Below are positions 52,452-64,000 of a stretch of 64,000 nucleotides of DNA, one piece after another (position 1 is the stretch's first letter; each line of letters opens with the position of its first letter). The translations under genes and the position numbers were made by a program. Source of the DNA: Akebia trifoliata (taxonomy: Eukaryota > Streptophyta > Magnoliopsida > Ranunculales > Lardizabalaceae); the NCBI GenBank assembly GCA_017979445.1, contig CM030710.1, positions 13,564,248 through 13,628,247 of the forward strand, read 5' to 3'. The notes under the pieces are model-generated. The model made no database searches and was not told the origin of the DNA. It saw only the letters and a program-made list of their open reading frames with translations.

Positions 52452-54593
52452 TGTAGACACCTCATTTGAACGGGCCCTCACTCGAAAGGGCCCAAAACAA
52501 AAACAATAATGTTTTCAAAAAATTGACCAACGGGCCTCAATGGCCCGAATCATCGAAAATGATTTTTTTGCCGTAACTCAAACCGCTAACACCTCTCAAT
52601 GGGTTAGTAGGTCCACCAAAAGGGTTCGGCACACTCCCACCTACCCTGCTCCATGCAAAATACCGATTTCCAACAAAAGGGGCCAACGGGCCCCTAAGGC
52701 CCAAAACATCAAAAGTAGTAACTACGATTAAATCAATGCTCTTAAGACCACCTCATGGTCTCGAGGACTCGCAAAAAGAATAGTGACCCATCCTACAGTT
52801 GTTCAACGTCGTCGCTCCGCACTCGCATGCAAAAATCGATAAATTCCCAACGGGCCCGAAAGCCCGATTCGCCAACACGTGGCATTTTGATTAAATCAAG
52901 GGTTTCAAAAAATCAAAAAAAAATCAAAAAAATAAAATGTGAGACTTGGGATGCCCCCCCTTCATCCAACCTTCACCGTTCCATCTCCAAATCCGATATC
53001 CAATCCAAAACAACCCACAAACCCTTCTAAAACCCAAGCCAATACATTAAAAACCCATAAACCACTATCCATACCCCATTCACTATCCAACCACAACCCA
53101 ACCCATCAACCCTTACCCACATCAACCAATCAACCCCTCAACATCAAAAGATGACACTTGTCATCACCATCCTTCACCTCCCTCATCCAATCACCCACTC
53201 CATCACTATGCGCCCAAACAACTCATCTAACCTATCTCACTTCCTCCAAACTACCTCAACCCATACCCTACCCTAACCTAACCTACCCCCATCCTCTAAC
53301 ATCAACAACCAACTACACCTTCACCCATACCATAACCCATCACCATTATAGAAACATCATCAACCACCCACATCATCACCCATACCTCTACCCATCATTT
53401 CCTTAAAACACTCCAATAAAATCAACTCAACCCATACTTCCTTCATCATCAATCAACTAACCCATTTCTCTCTCTCTAATCAAACAACCCCATCAACCAA
53501 TCAACCAATCTCACCACCTCACCCCCTCATCATGATTGCCACATGGCATCATCCCCTTTCTCCTCCCAAAAACTAACTTAACAACCTCTTACACAACCCA
53601 TTCTCCTAAATCTACACACCTCACCTCATCAACCAAACTAACACTCATTCTCTAAACCACTCTCTTACACCCCCACTCCACCATCAACCATCACTCATGT
53701 CAACCCATCAAACACTCTACCCAAATGGGTTTGGGTAGGATCCAACCCATTTGGGTCTAAACCTCACCCATTTTTATTCATTACACATTACCCTCCATTT
53801 CACCTTAAATTTCACACCACTCACTCTTAAATCCTATACCATTACCCCTTCTCTCACATTTTAACCCATTATACCCCAAAACCCCTCCAAACACCTATAT
53901 ATACCTCCCCTCTTACCCCAAAAAAGGGGACACCAAGTCTCACAAGAAAAAATACTTTCTCTACTCCTCTCTATCATCCTCACATACTATCTCCTAAAAA
54001 GGAAATTCCATTCTCATATTACACTAAGGGTTTGAGAAGCATAGAAGAAGAAGGAAGGGAAGAAAAGAAAGGAGAACCTTGAAGCTACAAGGTGGGTCTT
54101 AACCTCCCCCCCCCCTTTTCCTCTCTCTCTAACCTTCTACTCTTCCCTCTTCTAACACTCCCTTCTTCTATTTTGTTTTACCCCTTTTAATGATCGGGCC
54201 CTAAGGTTAGGATCACAAGGGTCATTTCCATTAATGAAATGACCCTATGATCAAACCAAAATCAACTCCCTACTTAGGAAACAAATGCCCCCCCACGTGG
54301 CACACTTCCACTTTCTTTATAAAAAATTAAAATGACTGAGTTTTCTTTGAGGTTACCGTCATTCGACGGGGAAAAAGGGGTGCCTAACACCTTCCCCTTT
54401 TTCCAATCGAGCCACTTACCCGAATCTCAAGAATCGACTACCTTTATCCATCGTGAGTCACTAAAGATACCGAAATGTCATTTTTGGAAAATGCCTCACG
54501 GGTGACCATTCACACCCACTTCCAACTTGAATGGTGGCGACTCCAATATTTAGTAGTTGTGGCCGTCATAACGACGAAAACCACGTAGCTACA
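52452..54593 (+). repeat. E3 3' LTR
   Basis: 2,142 bp, tgtagacacc...gtagctaca. Near-identical to the 5' LTR; many differences are length changes in runs of A, C or G. Confidence 0.94.
53896..53903 (+). promoter_or_regulatory. TATA box in E3 3' LTR
   Basis: tatatata, matching 37220-37227. Confidence 0.5.
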
Positions 54594-54598
54594 CACGA
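54594..54598 (+). repeat. E3 target-site duplication, right copy
   Basis: cacga, identical to 35772-35776. Confidence 0.93.
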
Positions 54599-54924
54599 CT
54601 TTGAATTATCGATTGTATTGATGACTTTTGATAAAATGGTTATTCAAGCACGTGGTTTGATAGAGTTTTGCCTTATTAATTCCTTGATCTCGATGGCGCG
54701 GAGCTCGTGTAAGACCTTGAATTTGATGAAAATTTGATGATTTTTGAAATTCGAATATTTTTTGTCGTGTTTTAATAAATCGAAGTTGAGCGCAACTTGA
54801 AGGGGTTTTTGAAATTCTTTTTGCTTTTTTACTTTTTTTATATATTTTATTTGATTTTTTAATTTTTATTTTTTGCATTTTCTTGATTTTGATTTTTTTT
54901 ATATTTTTGTTGGATTTTTGTTTT
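54599..54924 (-). other. E4 internal sequence, before its antisense gene
   Basis: Reverse counterpart of E3 52380 down to about 52030 (gaattatcgattg, gatctcgatggcgcggagct), then a T-rich run matching the E3 A-rich run. No coding signal. Confidence 0.65.
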
Positions 54925-55870
54925 TTAATGAGAAGGTTCAATGGGGTTTGAACAAGCTGGGGTTCACACTCTCCTTACCTAAGGTCCCCTTGCAATAGGG
55001 TTTGATTGAGGCTATGTTGGAGTACTGGATTCCCAAACTCAATCTTTGCCATTTGGGAGAATATGAGATGACTCCCACTATTGAGGAGTTTGAAGTGTTA
55101 TTGGGTCTTGAAATGTCGGGTGCGATTATTGGTCCACTTTTGCAAGATGGTTATCGAGGCAAAGCTTCTGATTTCTTAGGGATAAACAACAAGTTTTTGA
55201 AGATCCTAGATGGTGGATCGATTTTGAAGACGATTTCAAGGACTTTCTTGGTCGAGAGTCTTATGGATCCTTCGAGGTCGTTGATTCATTTTAATGCCCT
55301 CACTTTAATGGTGGTGAGTCAACTCTTGTTTCTAAGTGGCGGAGACATTATGGATCTCTCTTTCATTCGTGTGATTCAACAAGTCCGAGAGGGACGCTGG
55401 TTAGCCCCTATGCTTTTGAGTGAGATGTTCCAATCCCTCACAGCTTGTTCGTCTAGTCATGATCGAATTTTTCGAGAATGTACTCCACTCCTATAGGTAA
55501 ACTCCAAACTTAGGATAGATTTGAATTAAATTGACAAATTTTTCAAAAGTTTAGAATGCTTTTATTTTTGTAGCTTTGGTTTATGGGCCACATAGCTTCA
55601 ACCGAAGTCGTTAACTGCCCGTTTTGCGTTAATGACGATCTCGTGCCCATGATGTCGAGGCGAGTTGCTCCCTTGGCCTCGGGTAGTAAAGAAGAATGGT
55701 ATACCTTTATTTGCAACCTTGACGATGAAGAGGTGTCATGGGTTGGTGCATTCCAACCTCAAGGATCTCCCGTGATTGCATTTGATGGGGATGTTTCCTT
55801 ATTTTGATTGGTTTTAAAGGAGCAACCCACTACGTACCACTTCGGGTTCTTTGGCAGTTTGGCTATGATT
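54925..55870 (+). pseudogene. E4 copy of the antisense DUF7745-like gene, truncated
   Basis: Plus strand, antisense to E4. Reads NEKVQWGLNKLGFTLSLPK, a stop at about 54997, then LIEAMLEYWIPKLNLCHLGE, EMTPTIEEFEVLLGLEMSGA and on to the exon end at 55496, where the last codon has become TAG. Intron 55497-55573 (gtaaactcc ... atttttgtag, 77 bp). Exon 2 starts CTT TGG TTT ATG as in E3 and shifts frame near 55790. The first 30 or so codons of the E3 protein are missing, and the C-terminal half is cut off by the E5 insertion in a GYD-stop-GV stretch matching GYDQGV in E3. Confidence 0.8.
55497..55573 (+). other. Intron of the E4 antisense gene
   Basis: 77 bp with GT...AG ends at the same codon boundary as in E3; its body is diverged from the E3 intron more than the exons are. 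Confidence 0.75.
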
Positions 55871-55877
55871 AGGGTGT

Positions 55878-57554
55878 TGAAAGCGCCCTCAATCCACGGG
55901 GTGCTCGGATCCACTTTTGACCTTTGAGGCTTGGGAGTCGCCACCTAGTTATTATGGTCTAGGAACCAAATATAGACTCGAAACGGATAAACAAGCAACT
56001 AATCTACTAAAAAAAATAACTGAGTTCGGGGATCAAGTTATGGGGTTGGAAGGTGTTAGGCACCAATCCCGTCCGGCAAACGTCGATCTCTACTAATTCT
56101 CAAATAAACTACATCGCTAAAAGACCTAAGTAATAATAAAAAAAACTAAGAAATTATACCTTTTCGAAGACAACGTTTTCGTTCCTTCAGATCTGATAGA
56201 GTAACTCCTTGTACAGTACTCCTCGCTTCGTTCTGTCTCTGGATCTGATTTCTGATCTCCGAGGCAAGGTATCTCTTCCTTAGATCTGGATTCTTCAGAT
56301 TTGTTTGTGAATTTCGAGGTATTTTTGAAGGGCTTCTAGGTGTTTTTCAAGCTAAAATCGAAATATGGGTGTTAAGTAAGGGGTTGGGATTTCAAAATTA
56401 GGGTTTATGGGAGGCTAGGGAAGCTTTTTGACCTACTTCTCTTAGGGTTTTTTATTTGATACAAAAATAGGGTGTGGAAGCTCCTATTTACAAAGTTTTT
56501 TAGAAGAATTAGGGTTTGATTAGGGTTTCTTTTAGGGTTTTAATTATGATTTTGACTTTAGTCTTATGAGATTGACTTAGTCTTTAGGGTTTTAATTCAG
56601 GATTTTGACTTTAGTCTTATGAGATTGACTTGATTAGTTTAGATTAAGATTTTGATTTAGGGTTTTGACTTTAGTCTTATGAGATTGACTTTAATACTTT
56701 GACTTTAGTCTTTTTTGATTGACCTTTAATATCTTGACTTTAGTCTTACTTGATTGATTTTAAGATTGACTTTAATTTTTGGAGAACCCCCTTTTATCAT
56801 ATCTTTAATTCTTTGGGCTCCCAAATGGAGGGGTCCTTGAATAAATATCCTGGCAACCATCAACAATTTTGCGTGAAAGCCTGATTGATCGATTTTTTCG
56901 TTTAAAATTTTAAATTAATTTTATTAATGTTTCAATTTACATTATTTAATGGTTTATTTATTAATTACGAAATTTTTAATTATTAAAATTGTAAAATTAT
57001 CGTTTTACCCTCGGAGAGGAATTTTTACTTTTTAAGTCGTTTTTCAATGTTCCAGGATGTTTTGAAATTATTTTTTGTCAGGAATTCAATGGGAATATTG
57101 GTTTATATCATTTATGAAATTTTTTGTGCGAAATGATCGTGAATTTTATGAGGGGTATTTTTGTAATTTTATCAAATTTTGTGAAAAATTGGCAAAATGG
57201 TTTACTCAGTTTCGATTTGTTATCTTATATGTTTGAATGGGTTTTCCTAAGCGTAGTGTGGACTCTAGGGATGTTTTAAGGTTAGGGGTATTTTGATAAT
57301 TTGATCATTTTTTAGTGACTTTTATCATAAAACTTATTTTTGTCTGCAAGATGATGATTTCTATGTTTCTGGGGTCATATTTTCCTAGCGTAGCGTGATT
57401 TCTACAGTTTTGTCAGTTCGAAATACCTCATATGGATTTCTGAAACATATCTAGTAACAAATAAAGTATTGGAATAATCATCCATCATTGAGAATCATTG
57501 CAATCGGGTTGACGAGTTGATTAATCAGGCGGATGTAAAAATGGGGTGTCTACA
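55878..57554 (-). repeat. E5 3' LTR
   Basis: 1,677 bp, tgaaagcg...tgtctaca on plus. The TATA box place reads ctatttaca (about 56486-56494), so the box is mutated. More diverged from E2 than the E2 LTRs are from each other. Confidence 0.9.
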
Positions 57555-57567
57555 GATGCCCCTCTTT
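57555..57567 (-). other. E5 polypurine tract
   Basis: gatgcccctcttt on plus, the same 13 bases as in E2 and E1. Confidence 0.82.
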
Positions 57568-57984
57568 AGCAGAAGGTTGAAACAAACTTGATAACAAATC
57601 TATTTTGGTAGATAGTGCGATATCCGAATGCCAAAGCTATTGACAGTTCATTTTGCAGCCTAATTTAACAATTCATCAGGATGTTCGGATCCTTGAGCGT
57701 AAAACTCTCCCCAAACTAAAAGATTGTCAGGTCATTGAGCGAGAACTCTCATTGACAGTGCGAGATCCTTGAATTTTAAAAAATTCTCCTTGACTAAAAA
57801 TGTGCAATGGTGTGATGCTTACTGAGTAAAAATGTGTCAGGTCCTATAGATCTTCTCTTACTGACAATAATGACTCAAAATTGAAATGTGCTTATGCAAT
57901 GAAAGCAATCATGGCAAGGTTGAACAATGAGGTAATTGGAGTCATAACATTGTAGGAACTTTGTTAAATCCTATTTGAAATTTC
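57568..57984 (-). other. Conserved pre-polypurine segment of E5
   Basis: To about 57790 it matches E2 12152-12370 and E1 31080-31293. Then unique AT-rich text. The 33-bp array of E1 and E2 is not present. Confidence 0.6.
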
Positions 57985-58375
57985 TTTTTAGAATTCGAAA
58001 AAATTTGAGTCTTATTTATCGGACTCGAACCTATGGTAGCCACGCTTCGGCTAAAGAACTTAAATAATCTTGTTAATTCAATATGATTCAAAAAGTTGGA
58101 GTCTCGCTTCTCGGACTCGAACCTAGGTTTGTAGGCACTTCAAAAATCCTATTCATTATAGGATTCAAAAAGTTGGAGTCTCGTTTCTCGGACTCGAACT
58201 TAGGTTTGTAGGCACTTCAAAAAGCCTACTCATTCTATGATTCACAAAGTTGGAGTCTCGTTTCTCGAACTCAAACTTAGGTTTCTAGGCGCTTCAAAAA
58301 GCCTACTTATTCTATGATTCAAAAAGTTGGAGTCTCGTTTCTCGGACTCGAACTTACTAAGCCACGTTTCTTGGA
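57985..58375 (-). repeat. Tandem array of about 79-bp units in E5
   Basis: Four to five units of 'aaaaagttggagtctcgttt', 'ctcggactcgaacttaggtt', 'tgtaggcacttcaaaa'. Some units contain a small hairpin (cctattcattatagg). It occupies the place of the 33-bp array in E1 and E2. Confidence 0.8.
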
Positions 58376-59089
58376 CTTAGATTTATAGGAACTTAAACAA
58401 TCCTATTAATTCATTCTATGAGTCAAAATTGAACTCAAAGTTTGAAAGATTAAGTCTTTATTGGCTTATCATGCATCTGGATTCATAATTATCATTGGAT
58501 TTCATCGGACTTTTAAGTAAGATTTTCATTTTTATCATTTGATTAAGAAATATTTTTTTAGAACTAAATGTCATTAAAAAATGCCTCTAGTTTCAAGGTT
58601 TGCTTTAACTGGAACTTGACTACGAGACTGATGGAAGGGATTACGCTTGAAAAATAGTGATTCTGATGTATGACAAATGGAAGAACTGACATTCTCCTAA
58701 ATTTAAGACTCTTAAGATTATCATATGTGCAATAAGGGATTAATCAATTTCTTTCGAATTTTTTTTGAAAAAATACTTGAGCTGGACTTAAAAAATCTTG
58801 ATAAATATTAGAATAGAAGATCTTTCTCTTCAAAGTGGTTGATGATTCTACATCTTCCATTAACGAATACTTGAACAAGTAAACATACTTTTGAAGATCC
58901 TACAATGTTCAAGATGATTTCTGATTTTTTCGATTTCAACATTGTCTTTGTCGGATTTGAGCTCTTGGCTGAAAAATGAATATTGTGACTTAAATGGTTC
59001 TGCATTTTCTAGTTTCTGCACAAGCTTCCTTCTGAATTTTTCTTCTAGACGGGACATTTCCTCCCATTTGATGATGCCCTAATTTTTGC
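58376..59089 (-). other. E5 3' region without genes
   Basis: AT-rich; the stretch near 58680-58730 (ctcttaagattatcatatgt) matches E2 near 14430-14450. No ORF of note. Confidence 0.45.
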
Positions 59090-59262
59090 CTAGATCGCCT
59101 CTTCAGGTTTTCAATCTAGCGGATTTTGTTTTTCTTTTTTTGATGATGCCTTGACTTTTGGTTAGGTCGCATTTTCAGGTTTTCAACTTAGCAGGCTTTT
59201 TTTTATTTATGGTAATGCCCTAAATTTTGCCTAAGTCGCCTTTTCGGGTTTTCGACTTAGTG
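59090..59262 (-). repeat. Tandem hairpin array in E5 3' region
   Basis: Three units with arms ctagatcg...caatctag (about 59091-59119), ttaggtcg...caacttag (about 59162-59190) and ctaagtcg...cgacttag (about 59231-59259) around a nearly constant ccttttcaggtttt-type centre. Same array as in E1 and E2. Confidence 0.65.
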
Positions 59263-60849
59263 GGCTTATCTTTTTTTTTGATGATCTTGAATAACCAACT
59301 AGACAACTTCTTGGTTCCCTGCACCTTAACCGAGACAATTAGCATTCAGGAGGACTTAATAGGCGGGCTTAGGGGATATGGTTTAGAAAGAAAAGGTAAG
59401 AGGTTCGATTTCTCGAAATGCCCCTAGTTTGATATTCTCTTTTTTCTATCAATTTTGATTTTTTCCTAAATGCCCATAGTTTGGCATTCTTTTCTTTTTA
59501 TCAATTCCTTTGATTTTTTTATGCCCCTAGTTTGGCATTCTTTTCTTTTGAACCTTTCAATAGGGGATTTTCCTTTTAGATGACACTTTTCTTAAGAGAA
59601 TATAGTTATTCTTTGTGTGACCGGGCCTGAAGTAACTTCTCAGGATGCCTACGTACCCCAAATATTTCTTTTTATTTTGAGATCAGGTCAAAACATAATT
59701 CATACTAAAATTTCTTCCCAAGGCTGGTCGGCATGGTTTTGAAAGAATAGGCTATCGATTTTTTTAAAGGCTACGAGAGCCTAAAGAAGGTTATCTTCTT
59801 CTTGATAAGACAGGAAAATGGTTCGACCAGAGAAGGCCTCCTTTTGTGAAATACTAATTGATTTGATCAAGGTTCTAGGAACTTAATATCTTGATTACTT
59901 TGTCGAGTATGGTCCTCTTTTAAGAAGGAGTAATCTTCAATCTTTTTCTGAGAAGGAGTAATCTTCAATCTTTTTCTGAGAAAGAGTAATCTTCAGTCTT
60001 CTTCTACGAAATTGAGTGTGATTGAGTTCTTTGTATATAACTGTTCAACTTTTCTAGAACTTCTAGAAAATATTTTATTTTTTGTGATTGAGAACTATCC
60101 TCTCTAGAGTGAAAAACATGATGGATCCCTTCTTATGGGTCTTTGTCGATGGTTTCAACTGCATCATTCTTGATCGATGAACTTTGACTTTGAACTCACT
60201 TTTGACTTTATGTCTTGATCTATGTTTTTGTGTAATCCATCCATATATCCTTATGAAACCATGCAAGAACATTGTTGAATTTCTCAAGTAAGTTTACTAT
60301 TCTCTCATGTTCTCCTGAGGGTAACGTATCACCAATTTGCACTTCTTGAGTATACTCTTTAATTCCAATATTGATCAAATTTGGTTAGTGAGCTTTAAGT
60401 CATTTCTCATGTTAGATTTTATATTCACATTATTATTGCACACATGATAATCAAAAGCTTATTTATTTATTGAAATTGAAAAGAACATAGACTGAGAAAC
60501 CTTACTAAAACCCAAAAATAAAGATGACTAACTGAATTCAAAGACTGACGCAACTGAAGCTGAAAAAAAACTAAGAAGACTTAAAATACGACATCATTCT
60601 GAATGGAGGGACACAATTCTAGAGTCTATGCCACTCCGGTTATCTTCGATGGATGACTTGAACTTGCCTGCTTTTACTATCTCTTCATATTCCTATTCAA
60701 GCTGTCATATGCGGGACAACCCGTTGGTTCAATATTTTCTCTGTTTTTCAGTTCCATCACTGCCTTAGGGTAGTTGAGCTCATGCTGGCATGAAATGAAT
60801 ACACTGTTAAGATCAATTGGGTGAATGAAGGAAATTGGGTCAACTGATT
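59263..60849 (-). pseudogene. Pol-deletion zone of E5 with post-integrase motif and pre-RT remnant
   Basis: The conserved motif cgggcctgaagtaacttctc is at 59622-59641. From there to the gag end there is no protease, RT, RNase H or integrase. The minus strand at about 60350-60280 reads LPSGEHERIVNLLEKFNNVL, the segment that precedes RT in E1 and E3, followed by stops. A tandem repeat of about 30 bp (ggagtaatcttcaatctttt) occurs at 59928-60000. E2 has the same layout. Confidence 0.6.
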
Positions 60850-62081
60850 CGGGTTTGGATATTGATATTAGGTTCAGAGTAGGAGGGGTCGATTTTGAAA
60901 GATAGGCAAAGGGTTAGTCTTAACCTTGGGAGTAGTAGGAGTGGGTATGATGACTTTTCCTTGCTCAATAAGGTCTTGGATAGCATATCGAAGAGTAATA
61001 CACCTGTCAAGAACATAACCAGGCATCTGATGGAATTCATAGAATTGTCCATTATTCATGTTTGGGGGAAGATGATTAGGCAAAGGTTTAGGTTGTAAAG
61101 GTGTCAGCAATCCTCTTTTCATCAATTTTTGATAAGCAATACTAATGGACATTCTAAGATTGGCAAACTGTCTCCTAGGCTTAGCTTGTGAAGGCTGAGT
61201 AGCTTGAGGAGATAGTGCGAAGGAGGTGTTGGCCACTTGTAAGGAATTGACATTAGGTTTGAAATGTTTGGGTTTTGACTCAGACGAGTTACCAAAAAGT
61301 CCCGAAGAGTAAGCATCCTCAACTTGATTTCCAGCCTCAAGGAGACATTGAAAAGTGGGAAGGTACTTATGCATCAAGTACTTGGCATAATTTGGAGTGA
61401 GATTCCTGAGGATGATCTTGACTTGTTCCTTCTCTTGAGGTAGGTCCCACAATTGAGCGGCTTTAGCTCTCTATCGAGTAATGAAGTGAAAAAGTTTCCC
61501 TGCGTTTCTGTTTAGTAGTTTCTAGGTTTCTTCTTATAAGTTCGATATCCGTGTTGAATGAATATCAATCAATAAATTCTTTTATCAATTCATGCCATGT
61601 TCTTACCCAAGATGAGTCTAATGACATTAACCTGCGTAAGGCATGACCTGTAAGGGTTCTTTGAAAAAGTTGAGCCATCTGTTCTTTACTCAGACCCCTG
61701 AGATTGGATTATGCTGACATATACTTTTAAGTGAGTCCTAGGGCATCCAATACTGTCAAATTTCTCCATATCTGGCATTGTAAACTTTTCTGACAAACGG
61801 ACGGTGGGAAACAAGGTCATTGGCCCTAATCCAAGAGTAAGATCGTCGGGGTCTTTAATATTTTTCAAAGCAGTTTCAACCTGAGTTATTCGATGAGCTA
61901 AGATAAGGTCGACAGGTAATTGATCATCTTCTTGATTTTCGACAAGGTCAAACACATCCTAAGGTTCTATAGTTTTATATTTTTCCTTTTCAATTTTTTG
62001 GGATTCAATTTGTGTTTGGATTGATGTAATAATTCGTGCTTGAAAAGATTCGAAAATCTGACGGAGCACACCTTCGTCCAT
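60850..62081 (-). pseudogene. gag: E5 gag (broken, near full length)
   Basis: Minus strand, ATG at 62081 (MDEGVLRQIFESFQARIITS); an earlier start is possible. A stop near 61962 precedes DVFDLVENQEDDQLPVDLIL. The gag domain reads LSEKFTMPDMEKFDSIGCPR to a stop near 61686, continues as QLFQRTLTGHALRRLM with further stops and a shift, and re-opens at 61452 (MWDLPQEKEQVKIILRNLTP, YLPTFQCLLEAGNQVEDAYS). The zinc-knuckle-like part is YEFHQMPGYVLDRC, its first C and its H lost. Unlike E2 the core is not deleted. Ends near 60874. Confidence 0.8.
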
Positions 62082-62639
62082 GGTACTCGTTTCTTCTTGT
62101 GGCAATGACTGACTACTTGGAAATAGTACTCTGGAAAGACAATTTTTTCACGGACCCAAAGTGGTACAGATGGAGGTTTAGAACATTTGGGACTAATTAT
62201 CACCTGATTGGAAGTAAACCAAGGTTAACCATTAACTCTAAAGATTTGACTCTTAACCATATGATTAAAGTTTCGATATAGAATAACCCAAGTCCGGTGG
62301 AAAATATCAAATCCAAATGTACTATAAGTCTATGGTGACCAAGAAAGTGAGAAAGGTTAGACGTTGGTCTACCCCTGATTGGGATTAAACATTTGATCAG
62401 ACAAATTAATTTGATCATAAGATCGAATATTTCTATATAAAGTGGTCCGGATTTTTGAAAAATGAAACCAATTAATCCAACTGATTTGGTATTGATCAGT
62501 TTGATCCATTTGTCAATTGGGTCAACTGGTTTATTTGGTTCAAATTGATCGGTACATTTCACCGATTGGGTCGGATTGATATAGTGAATTTAGTTTGAAC
62601 AGTCTAGATCAGTCCACCCACTTACTTATTGGTTGGATT
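62082..62639 (-). other. E5 leader next to gag
   Basis: AT-rich, with repeated 'ttgatcagtttgatc/ttgatccatttg' phrases between about 62330 and 62640. No DUF7745-like ORF1 is present here, unlike E1. Confidence 0.45.
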
Positions 62640-63440
62640 AAATAGAGCAACCCGGGAACACCCATAGTCAGTTCAGGTCGTGACCTATAGGAAGGCTTCT
62701 AGACTCTAGGTTTACTACATGCAATGCAATTTATTTGGCCACCCTTGCCCAAGTGCACCTATATACCTCTCGAGCGTACTCAATCAGACGGTACGTGGTG
62801 ACTTGGCTTGATATGCCGTATAGGTGATAATATAAAACTCTAACCTACTTCTCTGAAGTCAAAAGTAGCTAGTTTAATCCCCAGTTGAGAGGTGGTGCAC
62901 GATGTTGAGCAAGGGCCCACTTAAATACCTCTCATCTAGAATAGACGTAGTCTATCCCCCTCGTACGGTAGGATACAGCGGGGCAGGATCTCGCTTAGAC
63001 ACTGATTTTGACCAAGAAGTGCAATTGATGTACTTGGATTATCTTTTATATACCTACCGGTACGAGTCAAGAGTTGTAGCTTTCATAAATGGTTTGGCAT
63101 CCCTCGAGGGGACCGACCACGTACTAGTACTACGTTGGCAATCGGGACATGTGACTGTGTGGCTCACAATAGGTCAAAGGCTCAAGTCGCTCCAGCCTGG
63201 GTGCATCGATACATCTTTCAGAGTCACCTGATCAGACGGTACTGATGCCCTAGTTTAGTATACCCTAAGGTACGTGACTAGAGTTGTGATTTTCATGAAT
63301 GACGTCGCATCTCCGAAGAGACCGGGCCACGCACTAGTGCCACATTGGCTATATGGGGCGTGCAAGCGTGCAAAGCAGTAAACGTGCTAGTGGTGTGTGC
63401 AAAACAGGGTGGGGTGTGCCCGGGGTCTTTTTTGAACAAA
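62640..63440 (-). other. Conserved leader module of E5, internally duplicated
   Basis: Reverse of the E1 module, with the 16-bp string at 62948-62963. It has the same internal duplication as E2: gagttgtagctttcataaat (from about 63070) is echoed by gagttgtgattttcatgaat (from about 63281). The plus strand, antisense to E5, is open for 109 codons from 62902 (MLSKGPLKYLSSRIDVVYPP). Confidence 0.65.
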
Positions 63441-64000
63441 TGGGCTCGTGGGTCAAATTAAACCATCATAACATTAATACCATGTGAATATTAATCAAGG
63501 TATACAAAACACATTATATCACAATTAAGATTAAAACAGTCACACATATATCAATCAATATGGTCCAATCATTGGAACAAGCAAATAATTTTTAGTCCAA
63601 ACCAAAAATATACCTTTTTATATGGTCCAATCAAGGTCATTTTGGGGTGACCCCAAACGAATCGGGATTTCAGCGAATATTTAATTGAGGACAGAACATT
63701 GAATTAATGATGTTTGTGGAAATGAAGATTTATTTATTTATTTTTTTTAAAAAACAAAATAAAAAACCAAAAATAATAAACTAAAATAAAAAAAACCACC
63801 AGTGAGTTGTTATGACCATACCATCTTTTACTAATGTCAACCCAATTTTTATGTAAATCACGAAGTAATTACTATCATTGAGGTAGCATTAAAAAAAATT
63901 GGTGCGTCAAAAACAACTCTTTGGTCACATAGAGGGTTGCCAATAGTATTTTGCAACAATTGGGATAAAATTTTGAGACATTATTAGCACTCCTATTATT
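63441..64000 (-). other. E5 leader to window edge
   Basis: Contains the family phrase tccaatcaaggtcattttgg (about 63624) and A/T-rich runs. No gene is seen before the edge. Confidence 0.45.

Larger units (their letters stand above)
35777..54593 (+). mobile_element. E3: complete family B Tat-type element, 18.8 kb
   Basis: Plus strand, 18,817 bp, with near-identical LTRs, primer site, polypurine tract and perfect cacga TSD. Order: 5' LTR, primer site, leader with two tandem arrays, gag, protease, G-patch-like segment, RT, RNase H, archaeal-type RNase H, integrase, 3' region, an antisense intron-bearing DUF7745-like gene, polypurine tract, 3' LTR. Coding breaks are mostly one-base shifts, several at homopolymers, with one clear stop in RT. 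It is the youngest-looking element here. It inserted in E4 in the opposite direction. Confidence 0.94.
33453..55877 (-). mobile_element. E4: partial family B element, minus strand, split by E3 and cut by E5
   Basis: Pieces: 3' LTR (33453-35683), internal 35684-35776, then after E3 internal 54599-55877, where E5 begins. When E3 is removed the sequence joins smoothly across its cacga duplication and matches, in reverse, the E3 region from about 50800 to 52451. The rest of E4 lies beyond the window, past E5. Confidence 0.85.
55878..64000 (-). mobile_element. E5: pol-less family A element, left 8.1 kb in window
   Basis: Minus strand, 3' LTR at 55878-57554, polypurine tract, 3' region, gag (62081-60850) and leader, running off the right edge. 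Like E2 it goes from gag to the post-integrase motif with only a pre-RT remnant between, so it lacks pol. Left flank is ggtgt; the other TSD copy is outside. Confidence 0.88.

Overview
The window is nuclear DNA of a flowering plant and consists almost entirely of Ty3/gypsy LTR retrotransposons nested inside one another. Evidence for a plant: Tat/Ogre-type elements 13-19 kb long with TGTAGACAYC... LTR ends, a primer site reading TGGCGACTCC(A/G)(C/T)TGGGGA, a second archaeal-type RNase H after the retroviral-type one, DUF7745/plant-mobile-like extra ORFs, GT-AG introns, and captured plant-like genes. The species cannot be named from this sequence. I see no intact host gene, no tRNA or rRNA gene and no CRISPR array.

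Two element families are present. Family A (LTRs about 1.65-1.75 kb) gives E1, E2, E5, a solo LTR and an old LTR fragment. Family B (LTRs about 2.1-2.2 kb) gives E3 and E4. Layout: (i) 1-863, old family A LTR fragment. (ii) 1161-32958, E1, plus strand, an old element with all coding domains but many stop codons; its near-TSD is ccatg/ctatg. E1 is interrupted by a minus-strand solo LTR (3329-4879, TSD aaaat) and by E2 (10436-23722, minus, TSD gatct), which sits between gag and protease. (iii) 32973-33388, two exons of an older broken gene that E1 landed beside. (iv) 33453-55877, E4, minus strand, visible as its 3' LTR, a short internal piece and a captured/antisense ORF. E4 is split by E3 (35777-54593, plus, TSD cacga). 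(v) 55878-64000, E5, minus strand, inserted in E4 and running off the right edge.

E1 carries a DUF7745-like ORF1, gag, a protease with a damaged active site, a G-patch-like segment, RT, two RNase H domains and integrase. E3 carries gag, protease, G-patch-like segment, RT, dual RNase H and integrase, with most breaks being one-base frameshifts, several in homopolymers, plus an antisense, intron-containing DUF7745-like gene between integrase and the 3' LTR. E2 and E5 lack pol; they keep gag remnants, the long leader and the 3' region, and so look like non-autonomous partners that an E1-like element would have moved. E2 also carries, in its leader, a full-length broken copy of a LIFEGUARD/BAX-inhibitor-1 family gene and a piece of ribosomal protein uL13 (RPL13a), both in the element's sense direction and without visible introns.

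The most striking non-coding structure is a set of tandem hairpin arrays whose arms change together between copies, a leader module holding a 16-bp string identical in four elements of both families, and a stretch of over 300 nt in the E3 LTR without a single G on the plus strand.
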